Origin: an uncultured Clostridia bacterium
GTDB lineage: Bacteria; Bacillota; Clostridia; Oscillospirales; Acutalibacteraceae
Direction of reading: 5' to 3'
Length of the DNA: 10,393 nucleotides
Assembly (NCBI GenBank): GCA_947168785.1
Contig: CAMVNL010000042.1
Location: 1 to 10,393 of the forward strand
Part shown: positions 1 through 6,117 of the stretch, piece after piece
How positions within the stretch are numbered: position 1 is the first letter of the stretch
Layout of the letters: the number at the start of each line of letters is the position of its first letter
Notes under the pieces: generated by a model
Told to the model about the DNA's origin: nothing
What the model saw: only the letters and a program-made list of their open reading frames with translations
Database searches by the model: none
Position numbers and translations under genes: made by a program

Positions 1-11
1 TAATTTTGTGC

Positions 12-40
12 TTTACAAAGCAATACCGTTGTGATACAAT
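12..40 (+). promoter_or_regulatory. Sigma-A type promoter of the membrane protein/ZIP operon
   Basis: A -35 TTTACA (12-17) and a -10 TACAAT (35-40) are separated by exactly 17 bp, each one mismatch or so from the housekeeping consensus. Transcription should begin near position 47, inside the palindromic operator at 44-59, and the first gene starts at 102. No other promoter of this quality is seen before the membrane protein gene. Confidence 0.7.
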
Positions 41-43
41 ATC

Positions 44-59
44 GTTAGTGCTTGCTAAC
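44..59. promoter_or_regulatory. Palindromic operator GTTAG-N6-CTAAC, copy 1
   Basis: The 16-bp site has inverted 5-bp arms GTTAG and CTAAC around TGCTTG. It begins 3 bp after the -10 box, so a bound protein would cover the transcription start and repress. The same arms and the same 6-bp spacing recur at 2664-2679, 8494-8509 and 8530-8545. The arms resemble DtxR/IdeR-type half-sites, but the spacing is wider, so the regulator is inferred and not identified. Confidence 0.65.
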
Positions 60-101
60 CTGTAAAGGGGATCTCAGCTTTCGGAAACAGGAGGTTCCGG
101 C

Positions 102-599
102 ATGCTTTTAACCGTTTTTCTTGCGATTGTATTTTGCGCGGCGATCACGCTGCTGCTGATTTCAGCGGTTGCTTTCGTTCGGGACAACAGGTTTTTCTCT
201 TCCGCGCCGAAAGAAGTGCGCCGATCGTTACAGACAAGAGACAAAGAGTTGTTTTACGGCGCAAGAGCGATCGGCTGGGTACTGATGACGATCAGCATAT
301 TGATCATATTGGGGATCGGGGTCGTCTCTATATGGGACGGCTTCAGAAACGACTACACCTTTTTCCGCTTCTTTCTCCGCTTTGTCACGATCTTTACGAT
401 CTATAAACTCTACGACATGATCTTCTTCGACTGGTTCCTGCTCTGCAAATTCCATTTCTTCCAGCATTACTATCCTGAAACCGCCGATGCGCTGAAAAAC
501 AGAAAATACGGCTTCAACATCAAAAGCCAGCTGCTCAAGCTGTTGGTGATTTTCCCGGCGGCTTCGGCGCTGGCGGCATGGATCTGCACGCTGTTCTGA
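102..599 (+). CDS. Four-helix membrane protein of unknown function
   Basis: The 165-residue protein is not one I recognise. Hydrophobic segments lie at about residues 4-26, 54-76, 87-113 and 143-164, giving four probable membrane helices. The first loop is polar and basic, and the segment around 95-120 is very rich in Phe and aromatic residues. The ATG is well placed, with AGGAGG at 89-94 seven bases upstream. It is the first gene after a promoter with a putative metal-regulated operator and lies 75 bp before a ZIP transporter in the same direction, so co-transcription is likely. A role in metal uptake is inferred only from this context. There is no signal-peptide cleavage site or catalytic motif that I can see. 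Confidence 0.75.
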   Translation: MLLTVFLAIVFCAAITLLLISAVAFVRDNRFFSSAPKEVRRSLQTRDKELFYGARAIGWVLMTISILIILGIGVVSIWDGFRNDYTFFRFFLRFVTIFTIYKLYDMIFFDWFLLCKFHFFQHYYPETADALKNRKYGFNIKSQLLKLLVIFPAASALAAWICTLF

Positions 600-674
600 T
601 TGAAAACCCATCTCTGACGCGGTTGTATGAGAAGAAAAATGCTGTGACGCTAATGAAATAGAGGTGACGCAACT

Positions 675-1454
675 ATGAAAACGGTGATTCTCGGTCTGCT
701 GATTCCTTTTTTCGGAACGGCCCTTGGCTCCGGCTGCGTGTTCTTTATGCGGAAGTCTCTCAATGAGAACGTCCAGAAAGCCCTCAGCGGCTTTGCCGCG
801 GGGGTGATGGTAGCGGCGTCGGTCTGGAGCCTGCTGATCCCGGCGATGGAACAGTCGGAGGGGATGGGCGTCTGGGCGTTCCTTCCCGCTTTTATCGGCT
901 TCTGGCTGGGCATTTTGTTCCTGCTTCTGCTGGATCACGTGATCCCGCATCTGCACCGGAACGCCAAACAGGCGGAAGGCCCCAAAAGCAGACTTGCCCG
1001 CACCACGATGATGGTACTGGCGGTTACGCTGCACAATATCCCCGAGGGCATGGCGGTCGGCGTCGTTTACGCGGGACTGCGCTCCGGGTATGCGGAGATC
1101 ACGGCGGGCGGCGCCCTTGCGCTGGCCATCGGCATTGCGATACAGAACTTTCCCGAGGGGGCCATCATCTCCCTGCCGCTGCACGCCGAAGGCGAAGGTA
1201 AGCGCAAGGCATTTGTTTACGGCGTGCTTTCCGGCGCGGTGGAGCCGGTTTTCGGCTTCGTTACCGTGCTGGCGGCGGGGCTGATCGTTCCGGCGATGCC
1301 GTATCTGCTGAGCTTCGCCGCCGGCGCAATGCTCTACGTGGTGGTGGAGGAGCTGATCCCGGATATGGCGCAGGGCCGGCACTCCCACGTGGGCGTGCTG
1401 ATGTTTACGCTGGGCTTCAGCCTGATGATGGCGCTGGACGTGGCGCTGGGATAA
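675..1454 (+). CDS. ZIP-family divalent metal transporter
   Basis: The 259-residue integral membrane protein matches the bacterial ZIP (ZupT/GufA-like) family, which imports divalent cations such as zinc, iron or manganese. The diagnostic metal-site motifs are present: HNIPEG at residues 120-125 in the fourth helix and QNFPEG at 157-162 in the fifth. Further hydrophobic helices lie near 3-25, 38-57, 67-87, 145-160 and across the C-terminal third. A histidine-bearing stretch (H88, H92, H94) ends the third helix. The length is normal for the family. GAGGTG at 661-666 supports the ATG. The operator at the head of the operon suggests control by metal availability. Substrate cannot be read from sequence; the flavodoxin-linked operators elsewhere in the window make iron a reasonable guess. 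Confidence 0.92.
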   Translation: MKTVILGLLIPFFGTALGSGCVFFMRKSLNENVQKALSGFAAGVMVAASVWSLLIPAMEQSEGMGVWAFLPAFIGFWLGILFLLLLDHVIPHLHRNAKQAEGPKSRLARTTMMVLAVTLHNIPEGMAVGVVYAGLRSGYAEITAGGALALAIGIAIQNFPEGAIISLPLHAEGEGKRKAFVYGVLSGAVEPVFGFVTVLAAGLIVPAMPYLLSFAAGAMLYVVVEELIPDMAQGRHSHVGVLMFTLGFSLMMALDVALG

Positions 1455-1475
1455 ACGCCGGGAAAAACGGAACAA

Positions 1476-1649
1476 TTATTACTTCGGCAATTAAATATTG
1501 CAAAACCATATTGAACGTTTCGTTATTGCCGAAGTAATGATCCGCCATGTTTTTTGCCGCAAACCGGCAAAAAACGGCGTTAAGATTGATTTATTAATGC
1601 GGCAGATTGTATTCATTCTTTTGAGATATTTAATTGCCGCATTAATAAA
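1476..1649 (+). repeat. Three-hairpin palindromic element, copy 1 (MITE-like)
   Basis: This AT-rich 174-bp element contains three nested inverted repeats: hairpin A (ATTACTTCGGCAAT at 1478-1491 with its complement at 1525-1538), a central hairpin (GTTTTTTGCCG at 1549-1559 with 1565-1575, 5-nt loop) and hairpin B (TTATTAATGCGGCA at 1591-1604 with 1635-1648). The outer ends also pair with each other over about 26 bp with roughly three mismatches, so the whole element can fold as one long imperfect palindrome. A second copy lies inverted at 2724-2896. It carries no convincing gene: an open frame crossing it has no ribosome site. It separates the ZIP gene from the first methyltransferase gene. 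A non-autonomous mobile element is the likeliest identity. Confidence 0.85.
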
Positions 1650-1683
1650 ACCGAAAGGCTGCGTTTACGGAGGCAGTCATTCT

Positions 1684-1707
1684 ATGAAAAAGGTGGGAAC
1701 TATATGA
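1684..1707 (+). CDS. Possible 7-residue leader peptide (MKKVGTI)
   Basis: A short frame starts at ATG 1684, preceded by GGAGG (about 1669-1673), and its TGA overlaps the ATG of the methyltransferase gene as ATGA (1704-1707). This geometry is typical of translational coupling. It could equally be the displaced original start of the methyltransferase, left behind when the 42-bp repeat arose just downstream. It is too short for any test of coding. Confidence 0.25.
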   Translation: MKKVGTI

Positions 1708-2606
1708 AACCGGATTCAATAAGAAGCGGCAGCGACGTCATTCAGATGCGGAGCGACTCAATAAGGAGCGACAGCGACGTCATTCAGGAGCGAAGCGACT
1801 CAATAAGGAGCGACAGCGGCGACTATAAAAACTGGGTGCCGAAAAGTATGGTCATAGGGCTGTCCGGCGGAACGCTCGCCGCGTTCGTCCTGTTTTTGCT
1901 TTTCGGCGCGACGGGAATGATTTTACAGGGGACGCCGCGGCTGATCTGCGCCATTTTGTTCGGCGCCGGCACGCTCGTTTTACTGTTTTATACGTGCTGG
2001 ATGGCCGCCCTGCACCGCACGTTTGACTATAACGGGAAGCGCAAGCTGGCGAAGACGATCATCGACGGCACCGCCAAATACGTCAAACTGCCGGAGGGCG
2101 GAACGGGGCTGGACGTGGGCTGCGGCAGCGGCGCGCTGACGATCGCCGCCGCGAAGCGGAACCCGAAAGCGGCCATGGTGGGCTGCGATATCTGGTCCGG
2201 CGCGTACAAGGCGGCCTTTTCAAAGAGGCGCTGCGAGGAAAACGCGAAAGCGGAGGGCGTACCGAACGTCCGTTTTACGGAGGGCAACGCGATCCGTTTG
2301 CCGTTCCCGGATGAAAGCTTCGACGCGGTAACGAGCAACTACGTCTATCACAACATCGCCGGGCACGACAAGCAGCAGCTTCTGCTGGAGACCCTGCGCG
2401 TGCTGAAAAAGGGCGGGACCTTTGCGATCCACGACCTGATGAGCGAAGCCCGCTACGGCGATATGAATGCCTTTGTGAAAGCGCTGAAAGCGCAGGGATA
2501 CGAAGACGTCCGGCTGATCGACACGGCGAACGGCGCGTTTATGGGCAAAAAAGAAGCCAAATGGCTCGGGCTTGCCGGTTCCGCGCTGCTCGTCGGGAAG
2601 AAATAA
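1704..2606 (+). CDS. Membrane-anchored class I SAM-dependent methyltransferase with repeat N-terminus
   Basis: The 300-residue protein has three parts. Residues 4-38 are a polar Asp/Ser/Arg-rich stretch encoded by a 42-bp tandem repeat. Residues 49-73 and 79-103 are two hydrophobic helices, probably anchoring it in the membrane. Residues 115-300 form a Rossmann-type methyltransferase domain with motif I LDVGCGSGALT (136-146), an acidic binding residue in VGCDIWSG (159-166), and GNAIRLPFPDESFDAV (194-209) as in the Methyltransf_11/25 families. The substrate is unknown. AAGGTGG precedes the ATG at 1704; a downstream ATG at 1848 would remove the repeats but has no good ribosome site. The gene sits alone between two inverted palindromic elements, in the same direction as the next methyltransferase operon. 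The repeat N-terminus looks recently acquired. Confidence 0.85.
   Translation: MKPDSIRSGSDVIQMRSDSIRSDSDVIQERSDSIRSDSGDYKNWVPKSMVIGLSGGTLAAFVLFLLFGATGMILQGTPRLICAILFGAGTLVLLFYTCWMAALHRTFDYNGKRKLAKTIIDGTAKYVKLPEGGTGLDVGCGSGALTIAAAKRNPKAAMVGCDIWSGAYKAAFSKRRCEENAKAEGVPNVRFTEGNAIRLPFPDESFDAVTSNYVYHNIAGHDKQQLLLETLRVLKKGGTFAIHDLMSEARYGDMNAFVKALKAQGYEDVRLIDTANGAFMGKKEAKWLGLAGSALLVGKK
1713..1818 (+). repeat. 42-bp in-frame tandem repeat, about 2.5 copies
   Basis: Units begin at 1713 (GATTCAATAAG), 1755 (GACTCAATAAGG) and 1797 (GACTCAATAAGG). The period of 42 bp keeps the frame and encodes a 14-residue unit, DSIRSxSDVIQxRS, at residues 4-17 and 18-31 plus a partial third. Each full unit also contains the string AGCGACGTCATTCAG. 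Units 2 and 3 are nearly identical; unit 1 is more diverged. Confidence 0.85.
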
Positions 2607-2614
2607 ACACTGTC

Positions 2615-2655
2615 ACGCTTTCCCGGTCCGATGCAGGAGAAAGCGTTTTTCTCCG
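2615..2655 (+). terminator. Probable hairpin terminator after the first methyltransferase gene
   Basis: Two overlapping folds are possible. ACGCTTT (2615-2621) can pair with AAAGCGT (2641-2647), followed by TTTT at 2648-2651, which is a terminator shape. Alternatively GGAGAAAA (2636-2643) pairs perfectly with TTTTCTCC (2648-2655) around a 4-base loop. The mutually exclusive folds make it either a terminator or an attenuator-like structure; no experiment is implied by the sequence alone. Confidence 0.4.
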
Positions 2656-2663
2656 ACTGCCGG

Positions 2664-2679
2664 TTAGCCAAATCTAACC
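2664..2679. promoter_or_regulatory. Palindromic operator GTTAG-N6-CTAAC, copy 2
   Basis: GTTAG and CTAAC flank CCAAAT; the arms extend to GGTTAG and CTAACC (2663-2680). Spacing and arms match the sites at 44, 8494 and 8530. It lies between the first methyltransferase gene and the inverted palindromic element that precedes the six-gene operon. No strong promoter overlaps it on the plus strand. A weak candidate further on is TTGTGA (2702-2707), 18 bp, TATTAA (2726-2731), the latter inside the element. Confidence 0.5.
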
Positions 2680-2723
2680 ATACGATGAGGCATTTTGTAA
2701 TTTGTGAAAAACAAGATACCTGA

Positions 2724-2896
2724 TTTATTAATGCGGCAATTAAATATTTCTGAAAAGAAACGTAATCTGCCGCATTAATAAATCAATCATAACGCCGTTT
2801 TTTGCCGTAACACGGCAAAAAACATGGCGGATCATTACTTCGGCAATAACGACACGGTCAATGAATTTTTGCAATATTTAATTGCCGAAGTAATAA
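2724..2896 (-). repeat. Three-hairpin palindromic element, copy 2, inverted
   Basis: This is the reverse complement of the element at 1476-1649, with hairpin B at 2725-2738/2768-2781, the central hairpin at 2797-2807/2813-2823 and hairpin A at 2834-2847/2881-2894. All stem sequences are the same as in copy 1; nearly all of the roughly 20 differences fall in the three loops. It ends 17 bp before the ATG of the next gene, only a few bases before that gene's ribosome site. An open frame starting at 2824 inside the element runs into the methyltransferase, but it has no ribosome site and is judged not to be the real start. Confidence 0.85.
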
Positions 2897-2913
2897 AAAA
2901 GGAGAAGAGACGC

Positions 2914-3540
2914 ATGGGATTATTTAAGGATTACGTCAGCCAGACAAGAAAGCCGGAGGGATTCCTCGGAAAAATCATGCTCAGCGGGATGAACGGCGGC
3001 CACGCGAATCTTGCCGACTGGGGCATGACGCATCTGCCGTCTTTGGCGCCGTCGGAGATCGCGGATCTCGGCTGCGGCGGCGGGCGCAACATCGGCGAGC
3101 TGCTCAAGCGGTATCCCCACGCGCATGGAACGGCGCTGGATTTTTCCGCCCTTTCCGTGGAGAAGGCCGTGGCTTACAACCGTGCCCTGATCGACGCCGG
3201 CCGCTGCGTGGTTTGCGAAGGGGACGTATCGGCCCTCAAACTCCCGAAGGAACATTTTGAACTTGCCACGGCCTTTGAAACCGTCTATTTCTGGCCGGGT
3301 CTTACGCGCTGCTTTTCCGAGGTCGCGAAGATTCTGAAGCCCGGCGGTTTTTTCCTCATCTGCAACGAATCGGACGGCACGGACAAAACGAGCCTGAAAT
3401 TTGAGAAGATCATCGACGGGATGAAAAATTACACCGCAGAGGAGATCGAAAAAGCGCTGAAGGCCGCGGGCTTTACGGAGGTGAAAAGCGTCCACCATCC
3501 GACAAAACCGTGGATCGCGGTCCTGGCGAGGAAAAATTAA
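2914..3540 (+). CDS. Class I SAM-dependent methyltransferase
   Basis: The 208-residue soluble protein has the Rossmann methyltransferase pattern: motif I IADLGCGGGRN (49-59), the acidic ribose-binding position in ALDFSALSVEKA (74-85), EGDVSALKLP (102-111) and LKPGGFFLIC (141-150). It belongs to the broad Methyltransf_11/25 group; the acceptor is unknown. The start at 2914 is chosen because AAGGAG lies about ten bases upstream, directly after the palindromic element; a longer frame from 2824 would translate the element itself. The protein opens the six-gene operon, with only 13 bp to the next gene. It has no membrane segments or signal peptide. Two other class I methyltransferases and one LCMT-like enzyme lie nearby, but their sequences are clearly different, so they are not simple tandem duplicates. 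Confidence 0.88.
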   Translation: MGLFKDYVSQTRKPEGFLGKIMLSGMNGGHANLADWGMTHLPSLAPSEIADLGCGGGRNIGELLKRYPHAHGTALDFSALSVEKAVAYNRALIDAGRCVVCEGDVSALKLPKEHFELATAFETVYFWPGLTRCFSEVAKILKPGGFFLICNESDGTDKTSLKFEKIIDGMKNYTAEEIEKALKAAGFTEVKSVHHPTKPWIAVLARKN

Positions 3541-3553
3541 GGAGAGCGAATTG

Positions 3554-4396
3554 ATGGAACAGAAAACGCATATTGAAAGAAATACGGTTCAGGAAACGCT
3601 GGTCATCCCGCTGTACGGACGCAAGCTCTGCACCGAGCAATTCCCCCGGTTGTTCAGGGATGACAAGGCGGTGGAGCTGATCGGCCGCATCGACTATGAT
3701 TTCTCCGCGCTGGCGGCAAAATCCAGGAGCTTCGCGCATCGCTTCGGCGCGCTGGAGGTGGCGATGCGGGAAAACGACCTGATGGCCGAGGCGAAGGTTT
3801 ATCTCAAAACACACCCGAAGGCGACGATCGTCAACCTCGGGTGCGGGCTGGATCAGACCGCCGAGAACTGCGACAACGGTCTTTGCGGCATCGTGAACTT
3901 AGACCTGCCCGACGTGATCAAGGTCAGGAACCGGCTTCTGCCGGACGGCGGAAGGGTGAAAAACGTGGCCGCCGACCTCAACGACTTTTCCTGGTTTGAT
4001 AAAATCGACGCCGAAAACGGCGTCTGCTTCCTCGCCGCGGGCGTGTTCTACTATTTTAAAACCGGGGATATCAAAAAGCTGTTCACCGCCATGGCGAAGC
4101 GCTTTCCGGGCGGCCGGCTCGTCTTCGACGCGGCCGGCAAACGCGCCGTGAAGATCATGCTGAAAACCTGGGTAAAGGACGCGGGCGTCACCTCCATTGC
4201 GGACTTTTTCAGCGTGGACAGCGTGGAAGCCGATATTCTGCCGTGGATGGCGAACGCCGAGGTTTCGTATCGCGGCTATATGCTCGGCTACCACGACCTG
4301 AAGGACCCGAGCGTGCCCGGCGCGTTCCGTCTGCTTGCGAAACTCGCAGACGGCTTTATGAAAATGCGGATCATCCGCATGGATTTTACAACATGA
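3554..4396 (+). CDS. LCMT/TcmP-like O-methyltransferase family protein
   Basis: The 280-residue protein fits the leucine carboxyl methyltransferase (LCMT/PPM1/TcmP) family, whose members methylate carboxyl or hydroxyl groups of proteins or small molecules using SAM. Visible landmarks are the long alpha-helical N-terminus, motif I VNLGCGLDQTAEN (93-105), VNLDLPDVIKVR (114-125) with the acidic cofactor residue, AADLNDFSW (139-147), AAGVFYYF (161-168) and GGRLVFDAAG (186-195). The C-terminal third (about 200-280) is a family-typical cap. ATG at 3554 is preferred over an adjoining TTG at 3551 because GGAGAG at 3541-3546 gives normal spacing. It lies 13 bp after one methyltransferase and 12 bp before a hydrolase, in one operon. 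The substrate is unknown; a small-molecule acid is possible given the two hydrolases that follow. Confidence 0.85.
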   Translation: MEQKTHIERNTVQETLVIPLYGRKLCTEQFPRLFRDDKAVELIGRIDYDFSALAAKSRSFAHRFGALEVAMRENDLMAEAKVYLKTHPKATIVNLGCGLDQTAENCDNGLCGIVNLDLPDVIKVRNRLLPDGGRVKNVAADLNDFSWFDKIDAENGVCFLAAGVFYYFKTGDIKKLFTAMAKRFPGGRLVFDAAGKRAVKIMLKTWVKDAGVTSIADFFSVDSVEADILPWMANAEVSYRGYMLGYHDLKDPSVPGAFRLLAKLADGFMKMRIIRMDFTT

Positions 4397-4408
4397 AGGA
4401 GGCGCCCC

Positions 4409-5197
4409 ATGCTGACGGTCCATGAATTCGGGAAAGAAAACAACAATACCGTCGTGCTATTTCATCCCCTGGGCGTGTGGTGGGATATCTTTGAATACGT
4501 GATCCCACTGCTGGAAAAGGATTTTCACCTGGTGATCCCGGCCATGCCGGGGCACGACCCCGATCAGCCCCGGACGGATTACACGAGCGTTGAGCGGATC
4601 AGCGCCGATATGACGGCGTGGCTCACGTCCCGCGGCTTACGGAACGTATCGTGCCTTTACGGCTGCTCCATGGGCGGCAGCGTGGTGATCCGTATGCTGG
4701 CGGAAGGCCGCATACAAACCGACTGCGCCGTGATCGACGCGGGCATCACGCCCTACCGGCTGCCAAAGCCCCTCACTTATGCGATCGGGGCGAAAGATTT
4801 TCTGATGACGGAATTTGGCAAGCACATGCGCGTTTCTGCGCTGAAAAGCGTGTTCGACCCCTCCAAATATTCGGAGGAGAACCTGAAATACGTGAAAAAG
4901 GTGCTCTCCGCCATGAGCGCGACAACGATATGGCGCGGGTTTTATTCCTGTAATAATTATTCCATGCCCTCTCCCGCGGCGCGCCCCTCCTGTCCCGTGC
5001 AGTATTGGTACGGCGCGGAGGAGAAGAAGGCCCGCAAAAAGGATATCGCATACGTCAAAAGGATCTTTCCCGCAACCCGGTTCGTGGAAAACAAGGGGCA
5101 GGGCCACGCGGAATTTTTCACTTTGCACCCGGCGGCGTTCGCATCGCGGCTGACCGCGCTGATTGAGGACAGCAAAAAAGGAGGCGCTTTGATTTGA
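4409..5197 (+). CDS. Alpha/beta hydrolase
   Basis: The 262-residue protein is a typical alpha/beta-hydrolase. The oxyanion-loop region is LFHPLG (17-22). The nucleophile elbow is GCSMGG (85-90) with Ser87. The likely acid is Glu204 or Glu205 in YGAEE (201-205), and the likely catalytic His233 sits in GQGHAEF (231-237). Length and motif order fit esterase/MhpC-like members; the substrate cannot be read. AAGGAGG precedes the ATG. Its stop codon overlaps the TTG start of the next hydrolase by 4 bases, so the two are probably translated together. The pairing of two hydrolases directly after an LCMT-like methyltransferase suggests ester or thioester chemistry, though this is an inference. The enzyme appears cytoplasmic, without a signal peptide. 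Confidence 0.88.
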   Translation: MLTVHEFGKENNNTVVLFHPLGVWWDIFEYVIPLLEKDFHLVIPAMPGHDPDQPRTDYTSVERISADMTAWLTSRGLRNVSCLYGCSMGGSVVIRMLAEGRIQTDCAVIDAGITPYRLPKPLTYAIGAKDFLMTEFGKHMRVSALKSVFDPSKYSEENLKYVKKVLSAMSATTIWRGFYSCNNYSMPSPAARPSCPVQYWYGAEEKKARKKDIAYVKRIFPATRFVENKGQGHAEFFTLHPAAFASRLTALIEDSKKGGALI

Positions 5198-6099
5198 GCA
5201 TCACGGCAAAGCTGCTGTATTACGCTTTGAAGACCTCGGGAATCAAGAAAAAACACACCCTCCCGGAGTCGGCGTTTCTGGAGCAAGTCCGCAAAATGAA
5301 CAAAAACCGCGGCTTTTACGTTCCGAACAACAAGAAGGCGATCTATCAAACGCATGAGGTGCTGGGGCACAAGTGCCTGATCGTGCAGACAAAAGAAACG
5401 CCCGCCGCACGCGCGATCCTCTATTTCTTCGGCGGCGGCATGATGCTCGGCCCGGACAAGGGCGACGTGGACGTCGTTGTGCGGCTCGCCGACAAGACGG
5501 GCTGCGATATCTGGTTCCCCAAGTATCCGCTCTGCACCGACCACTGCATCACCGAGACCTATGAGATGGTTTACGAATGTTACAAACAGATGATCGGGCG
5601 CTACGGCGCGGGGAATGTGAGCACCTGCGGCTTTTCCTCCGGCGGGGCGCTGGCCATCGGCGTGGCGGCCTACAACAACGCGCAGGCCCAAAAGCTCCCG
5701 CAGCCCCGGCATATCGTGGCGGTCTCCCCGGGCGAGGTGCCGTGGAACGACGCCGAACGTGCCGTGATGCAGGCGAACAATCCAAAAGACGTCATGGTGG
5801 ATTACGCCTTTATGGAAAAGGTGGAAAAATTCGAGCGGCACGGCAGAGACGACGTGCCTGACTATATGATCCATATTTCAAAAGGGGATCTGTCCGGCGT
5901 CGATCACATCCATTTCGTTTACAGTACCGACGAGGTATTGTACGGCGCAAAACAAAACTTTACGGACGCGTGTGAAACATACGGCGTAAAATATACGGTC
6001 CGGGAGCGTTCCGGCATGATCCACTGCTACGCCATGCTTCCGTATTTTAAGGAAGCGAAAGCGGATTTCGAGGAGATCGCGCGCATCCTGACCGCATAA
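5194..6099 (+). CDS. Esterase-like alpha/beta hydrolase (HSL-type fold)
   Basis: The 301-residue protein resembles the hormone-sensitive-lipase/alpha-beta-hydrolase-3 esterases. The oxyanion motif normally written HGGG reads FGGG (79-82). The nucleophile elbow is GFSSGG (146-151), with Ser148. The acid is probably Asp246 in YSTDE (243-247) and the His is His277 in GMIHCY (274-279), so the triad looks intact. Two flanking segments, GPDKGDVDVVVRLA (86-99) and WFPKYPL (107-113), are characteristic of the family. The start is TTG at 5194, overlapping the preceding stop as TTGA, with AAAGGAGG nine bases upstream. It lies 18 bp before the next methyltransferase. A carboxylester or acyl substrate is likely, but its identity is unknown. 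The N-terminal 60 residues form the usual cap region. Confidence 0.87.
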   Translation: MSITAKLLYYALKTSGIKKKHTLPESAFLEQVRKMNKNRGFYVPNNKKAIYQTHEVLGHKCLIVQTKETPAARAILYFFGGGMMLGPDKGDVDVVVRLADKTGCDIWFPKYPLCTDHCITETYEMVYECYKQMIGRYGAGNVSTCGFSSGGALAIGVAAYNNAQAQKLPQPRHIVAVSPGEVPWNDAERAVMQANNPKDVMVDYAFMEKVEKFERHGRDDVPDYMIHISKGDLSGVDHIHFVYSTDEVLYGAKQNFTDACETYGVKYTVRERSGMIHCYAMLPYFKEAKADFEEIARILTA

Positions 6100-6117
6100 A
6101 GGAAAGAGGGGTTCGTT

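Noticed and set aside
600..674. Separate promoter for the ZIP gene (TTGAAA, 17 bp, TTGTAT)
   Set aside because: The -10 is poor and there is no operator; read-through from the upstream promoter is the simpler reading.
228..1475. 415-codon minus-strand frame opposite the membrane protein and ZIP genes
   Set aside because: It is antisense to two well supported genes with membrane helices and metal motifs, and reads as Arg/His/Gln-rich shadow sequence.
1549..1575. Central hairpin of the palindromic element as an intrinsic terminator
   Set aside because: The T-run lies before the stem and pairs with the A-run after it; there is no T-run following the stem on either strand. The same holds for 2797-2823.
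1498..1707. 69-codon plus-strand frame across the first palindromic element
   Set aside because: It starts with TTG inside the hairpin A loop, has no ribosome site, and is made of repeat arms; only its last seven codons might matter as a leader.
1713..1818. CRISPR-like array
   Set aside because: The repeats are directly adjacent without unique spacers, lie in frame within a gene and number under three.
1848..2606. Shorter start for the first methyltransferase at ATG 1848, excluding the repeats
   Set aside because: There is no usable ribosome site before it, whereas AAGGTGG precedes ATG 1704; it remains a possible ancestral start.
1476..2896. Integron attC sites around a gene cassette
   Set aside because: The elements lack recognisable attC core sites (GTTRRRY-type ends), are in opposite orientation to each other, and no integrase is present.
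2824..2913. N-terminal extension of the second methyltransferase into the palindromic element
   Set aside because: The ATG at 2824 has no ribosome site, the 30 added residues come from repeat arms, and ATG 2914 has a proper AAGGAG site.
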